Assembly (NCBI RefSeq): GCF_029873635.1
Contig: NC_080422.1
Location: forward strand, 9,641,764-9,705,763
Direction of reading: 5' to 3'
DNA length: 64,000 nt
DNA from: Malania oleifera
Lineage: Eukaryota; Streptophyta; Magnoliopsida; Santalales; Ximeniaceae
Shown piece by piece: positions 45,323-57,423 of this stretch. A program made the translations under genes and the position numbers. Every line of letters begins with the position of its first letter. The first letter of the stretch is position 1. The notes beneath the pieces were generated by a model, which had not been told where the DNA came from, did not search any database, and worked only from the letters and a program-made list of their open reading frames with translations.

Positions 45323-47403
45323 TGTTGACCTGATTGGTCACACCCAGTTTTGATTATGACAAATACTTTTGGTACTGATGGTTGTACCAAGACTTGCATA
45401 CAAGTTCACCTTGTGCAAGCTTTCAAACTAAAAGACATATCATGATGGCGTGCGGTGTTCGTGCTGAAGAATGAAGAATTGTGTTGTGTATTTGTATTCA
45501 TTCTTTTATTTCTTCCTTCAGGGATGTAAATTAATTATGGACTATGCACTCCTATGACTTGTAATAATTTGCATCATGCATGATAGGTAGGTATGCTCAA
45601 ATCGACCGTAGTTGGACTTTAGGTACCTACACAGACTATAGAAAGACCTTAGGGAACACCCTTCGGTCGACCGACACCAAATTTTTTCGGTGCACTCAAA
45701 AAGGCCTAAAATGAGCATAAGACACTCACTCATACACTTATATGTCTTAGTCATTTGAATATGGTGATTGTGTATTGAAACAAGACCGAAATGGACAAGT
45801 TATGCACTTTTAGTCGACCGACCTATACAGGTCATTTTGCCCCTGGTATGGGTCAACTTGTTGACCACAGCCTAGTCGATCGAAATATGATAGTTCATTT
45901 GACCTTGGTCGACCGAAACCCCTTGAAGTCAACAGTTTGACTTCTTGGTTGACCGAGACGTTTCTATACTACATCAACCTGGTTGACTGAGTTCCCACGT
46001 GTGGGAACCCAATGGTCTGGTCGACCGACCAGTTAGTTCATTTTCACCCTGGTCGACCGAACCGTGCTATTTTGAAAAATTGCCCTTTCCGGTTGACCGA
46101 CCCTAAAGTTCAAAATTAGCCTGGTCGACCGAACCATATAAACTTCGGTCGACCAAAAGTCTTCTGGTCAACCGGTGCTCTCGGGTTGACCCTTATTTTT
46201 TACCGCAATTAACTTTTTTAAATGGGGTTAATTTTTGTAAACTTATTTAAAACTTTTTTAATAATTCCCATTAGGTCCCGAACGGTCAAAAATTCCTCCT
46301 TGCCTATATATACTCATTCATTTGTCATAATTAGTGGGGATTAACAAACTTGATTAAGGGAAAATTCTCTCAACATCCAAAACCCTATATTAGTCAAATA
46401 CTACTTCCAAACACTCTCATACTCTTCATTCTTGATTTCTCCAAAGCATTGTGAGTATCTTCTAAGGCGAGTGTGTTTAATCACAATTGCTAGAACTCTT
46501 ATTTACATAATTGTTTGATCGATTTTCTGAGAGAGTTTAGCATTAAAGTTCTTCCACCAATTTTATTTGATAAATCTAGTGTGGAAAGACTTTGAGGGTT
46601 GTGGTTCTTGCATTGTTGTTGCAAATTACCTAAACCTAGATTTTGTGAGCAAGACCCTTTTCAAAAAGCTCGTACTTCAAAAACTCCATTGTGCCTTGAA
46701 TATTAGAATACATTAATTGAGTTTATTTATTTGAACTTTCTTAGCATATTTTGAAACTCTAATATGATATTATTTTATTCACATAGTATGTTTCAAATAT
46801 CGCGTGAGTATACACTCTAGATCTGAACTGAAAACCTATACGTGGTTGAGTGTTTAGCACACATTAGAGCACTGAGCATATTTACATATCATTCGTGCTT
46901 GTATTATTGATTGAGTTGTATTGGTACACATCTGCTTGTCTAGAAGCAAATTTTTGTGTACACACTTTATACACATTGGTTGTATTCCAAGTGCGGGCCT
47001 GAAGAGGGAGACTAGCCCTATGGAATAGTCCCAGATTGGCTTAGACCCGGTTAAGAAAGTTAGGTGCTCCATCCTGTTAAGGCATGTTGGTTGAGGTCAG
47101 CCCCTTGAATTGACCTGGTTTGTATAGGTGTTGCTCCACCCATTTAAGTGAGCATTATAGTGGTAATCCTTGTGCTGGTGTGGCCAAGGCGGGGACGTAG
47201 GCACAGTTGGCAGAACCTCGATAACATATCGTGCTTGTTCTTTACATTTCCGCACTTTACCTTTACTGCACGTGTATGTTTATTTGTTGATTGCGTAGAC
47301 TGACCCTAGGCTGTATTACACTGTTGATAAAATCAGTTAACCTAAGTGATAAATTTTAAATACCTAATTCACCCCCCTTCTTGGGATTTTACCAAAGCTA
47401 ACA
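45323..47403 (+). mobile_element. Solo copia-type LTR A inside copia-3 gag
   Basis: Starts TGTTGACCTGATTGGTCACA, ends CCAAAGCTAACA, perfect TSD AAAAT (45318-45322, 47404-47408). 2081 bases. Array of GGTCGACCGA units at 45662-46177, TATA CCTATATATACTC at about 46302, transcribed block GGCGGGGACGTAGGC...GCAGAACCTCGAT at 47187-47223. Closely related to LTR I. No coding sequence. Confidence 0.95.
45662..46177. repeat. GGTCGACCGA array in LTR A
   Basis: About twelve units, several a perfect TCGGTCGACCGA or CTGGTCGACCGAACC, with C-to-T and G-to-A variants (GGTTGACCGA, GGTCGATCGA), spaced about 25-40 bases. Confidence 0.9.
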
Positions 47404-47408
47404 AAAAT

Positions 47409-47890
47409 AATGAGCTTTTGTTGAAAAATCATCAATCTCGTCCAACTGGCTCAACACTATTCCATGAAGTGAATGTGACTTTTTCTTAAGGTTGTGGACG
47501 AGGTCGTGGTAGGAAAAATTGTTGGATCCGTGATGATCATCATTCAAAATTTGAAAGCAAAGGTGCTGAAAAGACTCAAAGGAAATGGGCAAAGAATAAA
47601 GAAAGTTATGAACAAAATAATAAAGTGCAAAATAATGACAATATTTGCTATATGTGTGAAACAAAAGGTCATTGGCCTTGAATATGTTGCACTCCTAAAC
47701 ACCTAATTGATCTTTATAAGGTATCGTTGAAAGGAAAAGGGAAAAATGTTGAATTGAATTTGTCTGAACCCATTGATGCTCAGTATGAGTTTCCTTTGGA
47801 TGTTGATTTTGATGTTTCTAATTTTTTTTTTTAGGATCCTAATGGCAAAATTAATCATTTGATTGGGGATGAAAATGTCTACTATTAAAT
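47409..47890 (+). pseudogene. copia-3 gag, second part with zinc knuckle
   Basis: Continues gag: NELLLKNHQSRPTGS, a Gly/Arg-rich segment, then the zinc knuckle CYMCETKGHWP-stop-ICC near 47648-47692 (CX2CX4HX4C with the residue after Pro now a stop). It ends with DPNGKINHLIGDENV before a stop near 47886. The next 160 bases are AT-rich non-coding, ending TTTTCATTTATTAG, which looks like an intron or a gag-pol junction. Confidence 0.75.
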
Positions 47891-48039
47891 TATCTTCATG
47901 TTTATGTTATTTTGAAAAATTAATTTATGTAATTTCTAAAAGTTTTACATATAATATGCTTGGTAATATTTTGTTATATTTCTTAATTCTTAAATTTTAT
48001 TTTCATTTATTAGATCATACAAAATAAACTTGATAAAAA

Positions 48040-48262
48040 ATGGAGGATGACATGTGTTTGGTAGACAGTGGCATGACTCACACAATTCTTCGTGTTAAAA
48101 ATTATTTCTTGCAATTAACATTGGCTGAAATAATGTTATTACAATATCTGACTCTGTAAATGTAATAGAGGGCTCTAGAAGAGTTCATATTATGTTTCCA
48201 AATGGGATAAAATTATATATTGATGATGCTTGGTATTCTAATAGATCCCAAAGAAATCTACT
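48040..48262 (+). pseudogene. copia-3 protease start
   Basis: Contains LVDSGMTHTILR at about 48059-48094, the aspartic protease active site (Asp-Ser-Gly kept, usual Ala/Thr now Met). Then come a PNGIKLYIDDAWYSN segment (48198-48240) and NLL, where LTR B interrupts. Frameshifts separate the two parts. Confidence 0.75.
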
Positions 48263-50327
48263 TGTTAGCTTCGGTGTATTCCTAAGAGGGGGGGTGAATT
48301 GGGTATTTAAAAACTTTTTCCTAGTTAGGTTAACCAATCTAGAAGCAGCATTACACAAACCTAGGGTCTTTCTATTTAACTATAGACTCAATCAACATAT
48401 GTACTACATGTAATGAATCAAGCATACAACATACATATGCTGAAAAATAAAAGTGCGAAAAATAAATTCGAGGAAATATAAAGAACACACGTGATATGTT
48501 ATCGGGGTTTGGCCAACTGTGCCTACGTCCCCACCTCTAGCTCGCAGGCCCGAGAATTCCATTAATGCTCACTTAATGGATGGAGCGGCACCTAATACAA
48601 CCAGGTCAATTAACACAGGGTTGACCTCAATCTTTACAAATTCTCCTTGCGAGGCGGAGAAGGCCCTAACAATCCTCACGGGCTGGATTATCGCCTTCTT
48701 AGGCCATGCCTGGAATACAACCGAATTACAATACAAACTGTGTACAATATAATGCTTCTCTGATAAGCAGATATGTGCCAATACAAATCAATCAAATACA
48801 CATAAACTATATAAGTAAATGTAAGCTCAGTGATATGTATTTTGTACAAGCTACACTTAACAAGATATGATGGCAATAATGCTCAAGAGTGTTCTAATCA
48901 AGTTGTTTCTTTGAAACAAGTTATATCAAATCTCAATAATGAATCAGAGTTTCAAAGATGCTGCAACAATCTTTAATCGACTCAAAAATATTTTCTTCAA
49001 TGAAATATACTCAAGAGTTGTTTGAAAGAATAATATAGCTTGTTAAAAATATTTTGCACAACAAAATCAAACTATAGGAATTTTTGCAATGACAATGCAA
49101 AGATCTTTAAGCTAATGAGTTTTTCCTAACACTAGATTTATCAAATAAAAATTTGTGGGAAAACTCTTGCTTGACTCCTCATAAATAAATCAATCAAACA
49201 AGAACAATGGGAGTATTAGTAACCTCTACTAATTAATAACACAATATGATACTCTCACAAAGATGTATCAAGGGAATGAAGATTTGAGAGTGTTTTGAAG
49301 TAGAATGGGCAAAAATAAGATTTTGAAGTAGAGAGGATTCTTGGCTAATGGTTTTTTCTAACTAATTGCTAATTCTCACAAATGAGTTTATATTTATAGG
49401 CAAGGTAAAAAATATAACCATTTGGGACGTTCAGGGTATTATTAAAAAAGTTTCAAAGTGTTTAGGAAGTATTAACAGTCATTAGCCCGTGTTTACCGCA
49501 ATTAAAATAATTTTAACCTAGTAGCGTTCGAGTGGTTGAACTAAGGTTCGGTCGTCCGAACAGACACATTTTAAAAACCCCGTAAAAATAATTCAGCAAC
49601 TCGAGTGTAGGTTCGGTAGCCCGAACAAAAGTCAAAAACATCTGTTCGTAGGTTCGGGTGCCCGGTCCTAGGTTCGGTAACCCGAATGCACGTGTTTAGT
49701 CACCCGGGGCCTATTTTGAACTAAATTCCTCTATAGCCCGAGTTGGTGAGGGGTCCCTTTTAGAGGTTTTGGGCGCCTGTGGAAGATATGCACAAAAATG
49801 GTTCGGTAGCCTAAGAGCTAAGTCAACTGTTGACTTTTCAACAGTTCGGGTGCCCGAGGAGTTTTGAATTCATGAGGTTAAGTCGCCCGAACTCTCTCAA
49901 ACTTTCCTATTTTTTCCAATTTATTTCAATTCTTTCCCCTGATAATGTAAGCGATTATGGGGACTTTGTGCACAATGTGAAGGAACCTAGGGTTTTTCAA
50001 GTATGCTAAAAAACCTGGCGTCGGTCGACCGAAGGGTGCCCTAAGGTTATTTGGTCCCTATGGTCAATCTATAACATTTCTGAGCTTATAGATCCTATAT
50101 GCATGAAATGAAGATAATTATTACAAACCTTATATCCTAATTACTATTACAGGCCCATATTACATAAAATGAATTTCAACATGAAACTAATCTTCAGGGT
50201 CTTCATGCTTTGGTTTCATGTGCCATTTCTTGATCTGCTAAAATGCACCTGCACATACACTTGAAAGCCATCAAATACAACAAGTATTTGTCATTATCAA
50301 AATCGGGTGTGACCTATAAGGTCAACA
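48263..50327 (-). mobile_element. Solo copia-type LTR B inside copia-3
   Basis: Left end TGTTAGCTTCGGTGTATTCC, right end GACCTATAAGGTCAACA; TSD CTACT (48258-48262) against CTACC (50328-50332), one mismatch. 2065 bases, - strand. TATA in sense CCTATAAATATAAAC (49388-49402). Array at 49520-49900 of TTCGGTAGCCCGAAC / TTCGGGTGCCCG units. One outlying unit CGGTCGACCG lies at about 50021-50030, at the same place as the first unit of LTRs A and I. Removal with one TSD copy rejoins the copia frame between NLL and FKDI. Confidence 0.92.
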
Positions 50328-51808
50328 CTACCACGTTTTAAAGATATACATCGCAATGGATATCATGTTGAAACCAAAAATGAAAGAGATATGGAATATC
50401 TTTTAATTACATCTATAGTTTCAAACTAGAAGATCATATTGGAAAAATTTTCAAGTTTTTCATCTGACCTATATTACACAAAAATAAGGATGGTTGAATC
50501 AAATTTTATGTATCGGAAGTGCTCTGAGCCTAGAAGTTTTATACTTTGGCATGATCGTCTTGGCCATCCTGGTTCAACTATGATGCGACGAATCATTGAA
50601 AATACACATGGACATCCATTAAAGGATCAAAAAGTTCTTTTAACTGGTGATTATTTTTGTATTTCTTGTGCTCAAGGAAAACTACTTGTTAGACCTTCTT
50701 CATTTAAATTACCTTTAGAGTCTCCATCTTTTCTGCAAAGAATACAAGGAGATATTTATGGCCTAATCCATCCATCTTGCGGACCATTTTGATATTTTAT
50801 GGTTTCAAGTTATGCTTCCACTCAATGATCACATGTTTGTCTACTTTCAAGTCGCAATGTTGCTTTTTCTAAATTTCTTGCTCAAATAATAAAGTTAAGG
50901 TCAAGTGATCATCTCATTTAGGCTATCCATTTAGATAATGCAGGTGAATTTTCTTCAAAAGCATTTTATGACTATTGCATGTCAATAGGATTAAGTTTGA
51001 ACATTTTATTGCACATGTTCATACACAAAATGGTTTAGCGGAATCCTTCATTAAGCGTTTACAATCTATTACTAAACCTATGCTTATGCGATCAAAGCTT
51101 CCTGCATCTACTTGGGGTTATGCTATAGTGCATGTTGCGTCTTTGATTAGAATTAGACCAACTGCATATCACAAGTTTTCACCTTCATAATTTGTATTTA
51201 ACCACCAACCTAATACATATCATCTTAGAATTTTTGGTTGCGCAGTATATGTTCCTATTGCACTTGTGCAACAAAGTAAGATGGGACCACAACCTCGACT
51301 TGGTATTTATATTGGTTTTGATTCTCCTTCTATCATTAGATATCTTGAACCACTAACAGGTGATCTTTTTAGAGCTAGATTTTTAGATTGTCAATTTGGT
51401 GAATCATTTTTCCCATCATCAGGAGAAAGAAAAGGTAAAGGATTAAAAACACAAGAAATTTGTTGGAACACACCAACTTTGTCTAATCTTGATACACACA
51501 CAAATCAATGTGAACTTGAAATTCAAAGAATAATTCATTTGCAGAATGTTGCAAATCAATTGCCAAATGTTTTTACAGACACCAAAAGGGTCACTCAATC
51601 ACACGTTCCAGCTGAAAATATTCCTATTAGATTGATTGTTCCTGAAGAACACCCAATGGAAATAGCATCTAATGAATCTAAAAGGTGCCAAAAACTTGAT
51701 AAACCAGTTGGTGCAAAGGATACTGTTCCTCAAAATAAAAAGGAAATGAATAAAAGTGACACTCCAAAAGAAGACATTAACACTCAAGAAGAGGTTAAAG
51801 AAATATAG
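50328..51808 (+). pseudogene. copia-3 integrase (with GAG-pre-integrase domain)
   Basis: FKDIHRNGYHVETKNE at the start; zinc-binding region LWHDRLGHPG...CISC (50550-50672, HHCC). Integrase core: first Asp in QGDIYG (about 50747), second in LDNAGEF (about 50934-50954), Glu in GLAESFIKR (51031-51058). A frameshift after the second Asp and several stops break it. The C-terminal part has FGCAVYVPI and PRLGIYIGFDSPS (51230-51340), then a long open stretch to 51808, hydrophilic and typical of the linker before RT. The catalytic triad residues are all still readable. Confidence 0.88.
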
Positions 51809-52928
51809 ATAAAAAAATCCCATATTTCCACAGAAGCAACACCAGAAGTGTTTCCGGTACCGGAAAATTATGAGATCTCATTAAGATTTGGAAATATGCG
51901 GAGAAGAAATAAAGTTGTTGTTGACAATGTGTTTGCATATGCGATTGTTTTAGAAATTGTTAATGATAATGAGTTCTAACCTCAAACTGTAGAAGAATGT
52001 CGATATCGAAATGATTGGCTAAAATGGAAAGAAGCAATACAGGCTGAGCTAGACTCATTAGCCAAACGTAAGGTATTTGGACCAGTAGTCCAAACACCTG
52101 AGAATGTCAAACTTGTTGGGTATAAATGGGTTTTTATACGTAAAAGAAATGAAATGAATGAAATTATGAGATACAAGGCGCGTTTTGTGGCACAAGGTTT
52201 CTCACAAAGGCTTGATATAGATTATAATGAGACCTATTCCCTTATTATGGATGCAGTCACTTTTAGATTTCTAATTAGTTTAATGGTTTCTGAAGGACTT
52301 GACATTCACCTCATGGACGTAGTAATTGCTTACTTGTATGACTCATTGGATAATGACATATATATGAAAATCCCTGAAGGATTTAAAATGCCCGAAACAT
52401 ATAATTCGAAACAACGACAAATGTAGTATGTTAAATTACAAAGATCCTTGTATGGACTAAAGCAATCTGGACGAATGTGGTAGAATCGTCTAAGTGAATA
52501 TTTGTTGAAAATAGGATATGAAAATAATCTTATCTATCCTTGTGTTTTTATCAAGAAGATAAATTTTGGATTTACTATAGTCGCAGTTTATGTTGATGAC
52601 ATAAATATAGTAGGAACTCCAAAAGAGTTCTCAGCGACTGTTGACTACTTACTTGAAAGAATTTGAAATGAAGGATCTTAGGAAGACAAAATTTTGTCTT
52701 AGTTTTCAATTTGAACATTTAACAAGTGGAATTCTTATTCATCAATCATCTTATGTAGAAAAAATCTTGAAACAATTTTATATGGATAAATCTTATCCAT
52801 TAAGCTCTCCGATGGTTGTTCATTCACTTGATATGAAAAAAAGTTATTTTTTGTCCTCGAGAAGATGATGAAGAAATCCTTGGTCCTGAAGTACCCTATC
52901 TTAGTGCAATTAGAGCACTCTTGCATAT
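51809..52928 (+). pseudogene. copia-3 reverse transcriptase, first copy
   Basis: RT starts about 52000 (W..A...EL segment, then KLVGYKWVF) with RYKARFVAQGFSQ, TFRFLISL and LHKSLYGLKQ-type segments. The catalytic YVDD box is at about 52592-52603 in AVYVDDINIVGT. Frameshifts near 52426 and 52650. At 52928, within an RALLH segment, the sequence jumps back to the start of the same domain: the next bases at 52929 repeat 52074. So this copy is truncated at the duplication joint. Confidence 0.85.
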
Positions 52929-53207
52929 TTGGACCAGTAGTCCAAACACTTGAGAATGTCAAACTTGTTGGGTATAAATAGGTTTTTGTACGTAAAAGAA
53001 ATGAAATAAATGAAATTGTGAGATACAAGGCGTGTCTTCTAGCACAAGGTTTCTCACACAGGCCTGGTATAGATTATAATGAGACCTATTCCCTTGTTAT
53101 GGATGCAGTTACTTTCAAATTTCTAATTAGTTTAATGGTTTCTGAAGGACTTGACATTCGCCTCATGGACATAGTAACAACTTACTTGTATCACTCATTG
53201 GATAACG

Positions 53208-53259
<52 letters not shown>

Positions 53260-53731
53260 CTCTAAAGGATTTAAAATTCCTGAAGCTTATAATCCAAAAC
53301 AACAACAAATGTATTCTGTTAAATTATAAAGATCCTTGTATGGACTAAAGCAATCCGGAAAAATGTGATACAATCGTCTAAGTGAATATTTGTTGAAAAT
53401 TGGATATGAAAATAATCTTTTATGTCCTTGTGTTTTTATCAAGAAGATAAATTTTGGATTTTTTATAGTCGCAGTTTATGTTGATGACATAAACATAGTA
53501 GAAAATCTAGAAGAGATCTCAACGACTACTGACTACTTAATGAAAGAATTTGAAATGAAGGATCTTGGGAAGACAAAATTTTGTCTTAGTTTTCAAGTTG
53601 ACCATTTAACAAGTGGAATTATTATTCATCAATCATCTTATGTAGAAAAAATCTTGAAACAATTTTATATGGATAAATCTTATCCATTAAGCTCGTCGAT
53701 GGTTGTTCGTTCACTTGATGTGAAAAAGGAT
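52929..53731 (+). pseudogene. copia-3 reverse transcriptase, duplicated second copy
   Basis: Repeats 52074-52860 with about 93% identity by eye: RYKACLLAQGFSH, TFKFLISL, YVDDINIVEN (YVDD at about 53480-53491). A TA microsatellite of about 20 units (53211-53252) has expanded in the coding part that reads DIYMKIP in the first copy. It is interrupted at 53731 by solo LTR C, TSD AGGAT, and the frame continues in the RNase H part at 56262. Confidence 0.88.
53211..53252. repeat. (TA)n expansion inside the RT copy
   Basis: About 20 TA units encode alternating Ile-Tyr. The matching place in the first copy (52356-52368) has only four TA units. Confidence 0.92.
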
Positions 53732-56261
53732 TGCGGCAACCTGATTTTTCTACCATTATTTTTTTTCTAATAAACAACAATACTTAATTAATATCACAAA
53801 CATCTCTAATACCATATGTCAATATGACCCGACCCGACCCGAAGTGGGGTATCGGGTGATCAGTCTATCACATATAAGTATACCTAATAGCGGAAGTCCA
53901 TATGTATACACCATCCCAAAAACAAATACCAGAGCACTAAACCATCACAAATACACATATACATATCTATATACATCCCCAAAATCCAACAAAATACTTC
54001 AGGGGTTACACAAAACACATCCCCAACTCAAAATACTTACCCTGACTACTAGGGTACCAGCTCCCTTCTATCTTGGAGCTCTCTCTACTTGTTTGTCGTG
54101 ATTACCTAAAATGTTTAGATTTTGGGTGAGGCACCTCTCAGTAAGACGAAATAAATTATTTACAGTGAGTGACACTAGAGTTTTGATATATTATACACAT
54201 CCATTTAAATAAGTATACCAGCTGGGAAAAATATACAAATATGTACTCATAATCATATATGTATGTAAAACATATTTTCAAAAGCTTTCATATCACTTTC
54301 ATAACCATATACATATATTTTCATTTTCACAAATCTTATTCATGTGCTTTCAAATCTCATATCATATACATACTCTTTCCTTTCTCATATCATATACTTA
54401 CCCATTCATTTCTCATATCATACACATGCTTTTCTTTTCTCATATTCATATACATACTTTCTCATTTCCCATAATCATATTCACATTCTTTCATTTCATT
54501 CCTCATATTCTAGCCTATGGGTGTCCACCAACATATAGCACGTCGCATGTGTAACTCACGACTGTTCATTTCTCATATCAATTTCACATTCTTTCATTTC
54601 TCATATTCATATTCACATTCTCTAGCCTATGGGTGTCCACCAGCACATAGCATGTCACGTCTGTAACCCATGACTGTTTAGTTTACTTTTCACTTTTCAT
54701 AACATTTTCTAACTCATGAGCATCCACCAGTATATAATACACGTCGCGTCTGTAGCTCATGGCTGTCTTGAGGATATTCACATCGTTATGTATTCACCCC
54801 TCATGATCGGATTGTGCAGCCTGAAGGTTGGACCTAACCGCGATTGGCCCACTCAGTTAGATCAAAATAGGGAATGCGTCTGTAGTACGATTGGCCTACC
54901 CAATCCTGGTCTGGACTCCAGGGGGCAACACAACCCTTCACTGGTCCAATCGACTATCTCACCACACTCTGAACCAGATGTGCGGTTGCACTAATTCATA
55001 TCTAACAACAGTATCGTGCTCTGTATACTATGGTCCATCAAGGTTCTCAATGCCACATTTCTATATTCACATTTCATCATTTCTGTAATTCTCATCATTT
55101 ATGTGTAATTCTCATTTCAACATTTTTGCATAACACATATCTGTGCATATATCTCATCTTATATTTGTATATATATCAATTCAACATTTATGTATAAAAT
55201 ACCTCTGTGTATAACACATATCATTATTTTAGGATAAAACATATTTGTATTTCTTATATCACCGTTTCAGTCTAAAACATATCTGCTTCATTATCCTAGA
55301 TCATTGTATTTATACAAAACAACACTGGGTTTCTCATATCTTCAAATCTAAATAAAACATTTCAATATGTATCATAATATCATTATTGCAGGGCAAATCA
55401 CATATTTCAATTTTAATCACATTCCTAGTATAAATCTATTATTTCACATTTCTCATGCCACACAATTTTTATCTGATAATCATAATACAGTAATCACAGG
55501 GAATATATCCATATCATAGTTTTCAAAACTATACACTACATTTGCATTTCACATACTTTAATCAATCATTTAATTTCCCCAAAACTACTGTTATAATTTA
55601 TTTCCCTTACCTGACTTACTGAGAAGTCTGCTAAAATTCCTAATTCCACGCCCGTGGCGTTGAGAGTTCAAAACCCTGAAATCATATTTTTCCAGTTTAA
55701 TCAACTCAACCCTAGACTAATAATTATTTTAATATTTCCTAAGCTCACACACTCCCATTAGCTAATTAAAATTTAAAAATAATTAATGGATATTATTTCA
55801 TTATCCTTACCCTAACCTTGGAATGGTGCCTAGAAAATCCAAATTAAAAATTTGCTACGACTAAAATGACGAGGATCGATGCTAAGACCCCGTGGTAGTG
55901 TCCGATTGTCGATTTGGCTAAATATTTGAGAATAATTAAGGAGAGAGAGAGAGAGAGAGAGAGAAATTACCTTATCCCAAGAGTGGTGCCTACGATGCTC
56001 TTATGACAAATCCACTTTGATTAAAATGTCAGTGGCGGAGAATGAAACCCGGGGTATTTTCAGTTCTCCGATCAACGCACATTTGGTCGAGGAAATCGAG
56101 GAGAGAGAGAGAAAGAGAGAGAGAGAGAAGGTGTGAGGAGAGAGAGACGTCTCTTTGTTTCTTAGAAACATAATGGTAACTAACTAATATATATTATTAT
56201 ATTATTTAATTAATATTATTTATTTATTTATTATTTATTATTATTTTTTTGAATCACTGCA
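53732..56261 (-). mobile_element. Solo gypsy-type LTR C inside copia-3
   Basis: Left end TGCGGCAACCTG, right end GAATCACTGCA, perfect TSD AGGAT (53727-53731, 56262-56266). 2530 bases, - strand: in sense it begins TGCAGTGATTC. Related to LTR G through the sense block GTAGGCACCACTC (about 55985-55997) and the GAGGTGCCTCACCC block (54126-54139). It includes short tandem repeats of TCATTTCTCATATCATA type at 54340-54620 and two copies of a CTATGGGTGTCCACCA block (54514, 54627). Removing it rejoins RT (VKKD) to FFRPRED. No coding region. Confidence 0.93.
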
Positions 56262-57013
56262 AGGATTTTTTTCGCCCTCGAGAAGATGATGAAGAAATCA
56301 TTGGTCCTGAAGTACCCTATCTTAGTGCAATTGGAGCACTCTTGTATCTTGCAAATAACACTAGACCAGATATAGCTTTTGCGGTAAATTTGCTGGTAAG
56401 GCTTAGTTCTACACCAACTCGGAGACATTGGAATGAAGTAAAATATGTTCTTCGTCATCTTCGTGACACATCTGATATGAGTTTGTTTTACCCAAAGGGA
56501 GTAAAGTCTGTGTTGAAAGGATATGCTGATACTAGATATCTTTCTAATCCTCATAAAACTCGATCACAAACAGATTATATTTTTACATATGGTGATACTG
56601 TTATCTCATGGCAATCCAAAAAGCAGGCGATCACTGCTACCTCTTCAAACCATTCAGAAATATTGGCAATTCACGAAGCAAGTTGTGAATGTGTATGGTT
56701 AAGAACTATAATCCAACACATTAAAGGGACAAGTGAATTATCACTAGAGAATGACAAGCCAACAATATTGTACGAGGACAATGCAGCATGTATTGCACAA
56801 ATCAAAAGTGGGTACATAAAAGGTGATAGAACTAAACCTATTTCATCAAAATTCTTTTACACTCATGAACTTCTGAAGAAAGGAGATGTTGACATTTGCA
56901 AAATTTGTTCAAATGAAAACTCAACAAATCTATTCACAAAAGCATTACCAACTTCAATTTTCAAAAAACATGTACATAACATTGGAATGCGACAACTTAA
57001 AGACATTTCTTAA
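56262..57013 (+). pseudogene. copia-3 RT end and RNase H
   Basis: The longest intact piece of the element, about 250 codons without a stop, ending TAA at 57011-57013. It contains PYLSAIGALLYLANNTRPDI, then the HWNEVKYVLRHL connection, and RNase H: first Asp in KGYADTRYLS, Glu in SEILAIHEA, second Asp in LYEDNAACI. The end carries CKICSNENSTNLFTKALP. It needs the upstream, broken RT to be expressed, so it is treated as part of a pseudogene. Confidence 0.9.
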
Positions 57014-57135
57014 TTGATTGTATTTTTTTAGGGAAGTATGAATACTGTACTCTTTTTCCTTCGTTAAGGTTTTGTCTCACAGGATTTTCCTTAGCAAAGG
57101 TTTTAGCGATGCATATTCATAATGTATAGTCATCC

Positions 57136-57144
57136 AAGGGGAAG
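57136..57144 (+). other. copia-3 polypurine tract
   Basis: AAGGGGAAG immediately before the 3' LTR. Confidence 0.85.
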
Positions 57145-57418
57145 TGTTGTAAAACATGTATATTATACATGTTGACGACTATCTTGAGAATATGTTCTAT
57201 AATTTTTTATATGCCCACATTATGGTTCATTATGGAATTGACCTTTGGGATGCCAATATAATATTTACCTATATAAAGACATGTTTTACAACAAAAATAG
57301 ATATAAAAAGATGATTAACAACATCTAGTTCCTGAAGAACTAGATTGTTGAATTTCTATATTTTCAAATTTCTTTACTTTAATTTTTCTAAAATTCCCTC
57401 TTTATTTCATTTACAACA
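57145..57418 (+). repeat. copia-3 3' LTR
   Basis: 274 bases from TGTTGTAAAACATG to TTTACAACA. Aligns with the 5' LTR over its length with a few dozen differences, including small indels, so insertion is old. Confidence 0.92.
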
Positions 57419-57423
57419 TGACT

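Larger units (their letters stand above)
44252..57418 (+). mobile_element. Full-length Ty1/copia element (copia-3) with three nested solo LTRs
   Basis: Short LTRs at 44252-44516 and 57145-57418 flank gag, protease, integrase, RT and RNase H in copia order. Flanks TGCCT (44247-44251) and TGACT (57419-57423) are a 4/5 TSD. A polypurine tract is at 57136-57144. Three solo LTRs (A 45323-47403, B 48263-50327, C 53732-56261) and a duplication of about 855 bases in RT inflate it from about 5.8 kb to 13.2 kb. All proteins are broken by stops and shifts. The short LTRs and gag type suggest the Ale/Retrofit side of copia rather than SIRE, which is inference. Confidence 0.93.

Noticed and set aside
54340..54620. 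Coding frames rich in His, Ile and Phe
   Set aside because: They are translations of a TCATTTCTCATATCATA-like tandem repeat inside solo LTR C, open in all three frames.
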